NCBI GenBank assembly: GCA_017389705.1
Contig: JAFPEE010000228.1
Location: forward strand, 1 to 34,551
DNA: 34,551 nt
Direction of reading: 5' to 3'
Source of the DNA: Prevotella sp.
GTDB taxonomy: Bacteria; Bacteroidota; Bacteroidia; Bacteroidales; Bacteroidaceae
Numbering within the stretch: the first letter of the stretch is position 1; every line of letters starts with the position of its first letter. The position numbers and the translations under genes are program-made. Shown one piece after another: positions 33,166-34,551 of this stretch. The notes below the pieces were generated by a model. That model had not been told where the DNA came from. It saw nothing but the letters and a program-made list of their open reading frames with translations, and ran no database searches.

Positions 33166-33502
33166 CTTACTGTTATTTGCAGCGGATTTACACGATTGCA
33201 TTGCGACGCCACACTCTGCTTGCAGAGAACGCCACACTCGCAAAACGAGAACTATCACGGGAGCCCGAAAAAGTCCGCTGTCGTCCGCTGCTGAAAAATC
33301 TTGCAGCGCTGGTTAGGATGCTTAGGCTTATCGGGAAAACACGTAGTACGTATCTGTCTATTAGTAAAGAAGGGAATGACTCGAATTGGCTTTGTATAAA
33401 CTTTTTATCTCTATATGAACCCGATAGAAAAAAGTGGCATAAAACTTTGAATTTTTTTCGAAAGAGTCTATATTATCTCTGTAACGCTAAAGAAAAGAGA
33501 TA
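33166..33502. other. Non-coding stretch with short repeats
   Basis: No credible gene. It holds two copies of ACGCCACACTC (at about 33208 and 33231), a TCTGC..GCAGA inverted repeat between them, and CAGCGGA (33179) facing two copies of TCCGCTG (33270-33290), so the segment could fold. A 108-codon frame here has no recognisable features and ends over the next ATG. Confidence 0.5.
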
Positions 33503-33862
33503 ATGAAGAAAGACATGATGAAGATGCCCACATTGCTGCAGGCCGTGGAGCGAGTAGTTGAGTTGTCACGTGACTCGAAGCTGAGCGATGAGTTTATGAA
33601 GGAAGCCTCATTGGAGGTCGGATTTTTGGCTGAAAGCTTTGGTATTACGGAACGGCAAGCTGTGTTGTTCTGCGTTTGTATGGAGAAAGGTCCGCATCGC
33701 GTAGGCTTTGACGACTTGGCAAACTTTCTCGATGTGAATAACATCCGCATATTAAGCTATGCCAGCGACATCGACGCACTGGTACACCGTCGTCTGTTGC
33801 GCTACCGCGATGTAAACGATGAGGACCAGTTCGATGTGCCTAGTACTAATAAGTATAAATAG
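33503..33862 (+). CDS. Short protein resembling the N-terminus of Bacteroidales AAA-ATPases, probably truncated
   Basis: A 119-residue protein: LLQAVERVVELSRDSKLSDE, ASLEVGFLAESFGITERQAV, LFCVCMEKGP, VGFDDLANFLDVNNI and LSYASDIDALVHRRLLRYRD, DEDQFDVP. From memory this is the helical N-terminal domain of a long (about 700-residue) AAA-family ATPase found in Bacteroides and Prevotella. Here the frame ends with STNKYK right after FDVP, and no ATPase sequence follows before the dnaK terminator. It is either a 3'-truncated remnant or a stand-alone N-terminal domain. The comparison is from memory and needs a search. No clear promoter was found. Confidence 0.6.
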   Translation: MKKDMMKMPTLLQAVERVVELSRDSKLSDEFMKEASLEVGFLAESFGITERQAVLFCVCMEKGPHRVGFDDLANFLDVNNIRILSYASDIDALVHRRLLRYRDVNDEDQFDVPSTNKYK

Positions 33863-33964
33863 GTTGCATCTTGTCGCAAATTTAGTCGCGTCACAGGAAT
33901 GTCGCAAAAATGGGATAAACAATGGCATAATAAAGACATAGCAAACATGAGGATACAAAAAACA

Positions 33965-33997
33965 AATAGCGTGTAACTCGTTGAGCTACACGCTATT
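33965..33997 (-). terminator. Terminator of dnaK
   Basis: AATAGCGTGTA (33965-33975) pairs with TACACGCTATT (33987-33997). On the minus strand a T-rich run (TTTGTTTTTT) follows; weaker T-run on plus. Confidence 0.85.
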
Positions 33998-34031
33998 TTG
34001 TTGCGTTTTGTTATGTCTTTGCCTATCGGTG

Positions 34032-34551
34032 TCATTTAACCTCCTCGAAGTCGGCATCCTGGATGTTGTCATCCTTGGGAGGCTCCTGGGTACCACCAGA
34101 CTGCTGGTTGTAGAAGGGGCCTTGCTGCTGCTGGTCAGCGCCGGGCTGAGAACCTGCCTGGGCACCTTGATACATCTGCTGTGAAGCGGTCTGCCAAGCG
34201 GTGTTAAGGGCATTCATAGCCGTGTCGATAGCTGCGATGTCGCCAGCCTTGTGGGCGTCCTTCAGCTGCTGCAGGGCCTGCTCGATGGCGGGCTTGTGCT
34301 GAGCAGGAATCTTGTCGCCAATCTCCTTCAGCTGATTCTCGGTCTGGAAAATCATCGAGTCAGCCTGATTCATCTTGTCTATGCGCTCGCGCTCCTTCTT
34401 GTCGTTCTCGGCATTCTGCTCAGCCTCGGCCTTCATGCGGTTGATCTCGTCCTGAGAGAGACCTGAAGAAGCCTCGATACGGATGGCCTGCTCCTTGCCA
34501 GTGGCCTTGTCCTTGGCGCTGACCTTGAGGATACCGTTGGCGTCAATGTCG
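34032..34551 (-). CDS. dnaK: Chaperone DnaK, C-terminal part
   Basis: The last 172 or so residues of Hsp70; the rest lies beyond the window edge. The end of the substrate-binding beta domain is recognisable ([34 protein letters not shown]), followed by the helical lid ([20 protein letters not shown]) and a disordered Gln/Gly-rich tail ending DADFEEVK, the acidic tail that binds co-chaperones. It folds proteins with DnaJ and GrpE, neither of which is seen here. Confidence 0.96.
   Translation of the reverse strand, partial: DIDANGILKVSAKDKATGKEQAIRIEASSGLSQDEINRMKAEAEQNAENDKKERERIDKMNQADSMIFQTENQLKEIGDKIPAQHKPAIEQALQQLKDAHKAGDIAAIDTAMNALNTAWQTASQQMYQGAQAGSQPGADQQQQGPFYNQQSGGTQEPPKDDNIQDADFEEVK

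Noticed and set aside
33435-33450. Sigma-54-like promoter (TGGCAT-N5-TTTGA)
   Set aside because: The -12 GC is missing and sigma-54 promoters are not expected here.
33177-33503. A 108-codon frame ending at the next ATG
   Set aside because: No recognisable motif, unusual composition, and no promoter; kept as non-coding.

Overview
The window looks like a chromosomal stretch from the order Bacteroidales, most likely a Prevotellaceae (Prevotella/Segatella-like) gut or rumen organism. The signs are Bacteroidetes-type promoters (TTTG, a 19-20 bp spacer, TAnnTTTG) ahead of many genes, lipoproteins whose Cys is followed by an acidic SDD-type surface-export signature, a conserved rsfS-ftsH-cdsA block, and several secreted plant-polysaccharide hydrolases. 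Assignment rests on protein motifs read by eye and on remembered family features; no search was run.

Layout. 1-3881: end of an unrecognised gene (probable frameshift), then three lipoprotein genes: a clostripain-like C11 protease, a 618-residue protein built of three related beta-rich repeats, and a 52-residue lipoprotein. 3994-7495: rmuC overlapping a phosphopantetheinyl transferase gene, a cytidylate-kinase-like gene and a neutral zinc metallopeptidase. 7557-13257: a HerA/DUF853 ATPase on the minus strand, a divergent gene fusing a thioredoxin domain to an alpha/beta hydrolase, and alaS. 13357-22657: a carbohydrate-active region with two GH2 enzymes, a PL10-CE8 pectate lyase/pectinesterase fusion and a GH26 mannanase, interspersed with a small MerR-type regulator and a glycerate kinase. 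No SusC/SusD pair is present, so this is not a canonical polysaccharide utilisation locus. 22802-26395: tRNA-Gln, then rsfS-ftsH-cdsA. 26444-31529: a tightly packed run of GH5 endoglucanase, a short sigma-70 factor, a DUF4886/SGNH protein and a giant ABC importer. 31557-34551: dinB, a 63-residue repeat protein, an apparently truncated AAA-ATPase N-terminus, and the 3' end of dnaK.

The most striking item is the 906-residue ABC importer at 28809-31529. One chain carries the permease, the substrate-binding protein and the ATPase. The binding protein is in circularly permuted order (second lobe and native C-terminus first, then native N-terminal lobe) and is tethered to the membrane at both ends. 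A second unexplained item is a minus-strand transcription unit at about 19251-19510: a consensus promoter, 22-bp tandem repeats and an intrinsic terminator, with no convincing protein.
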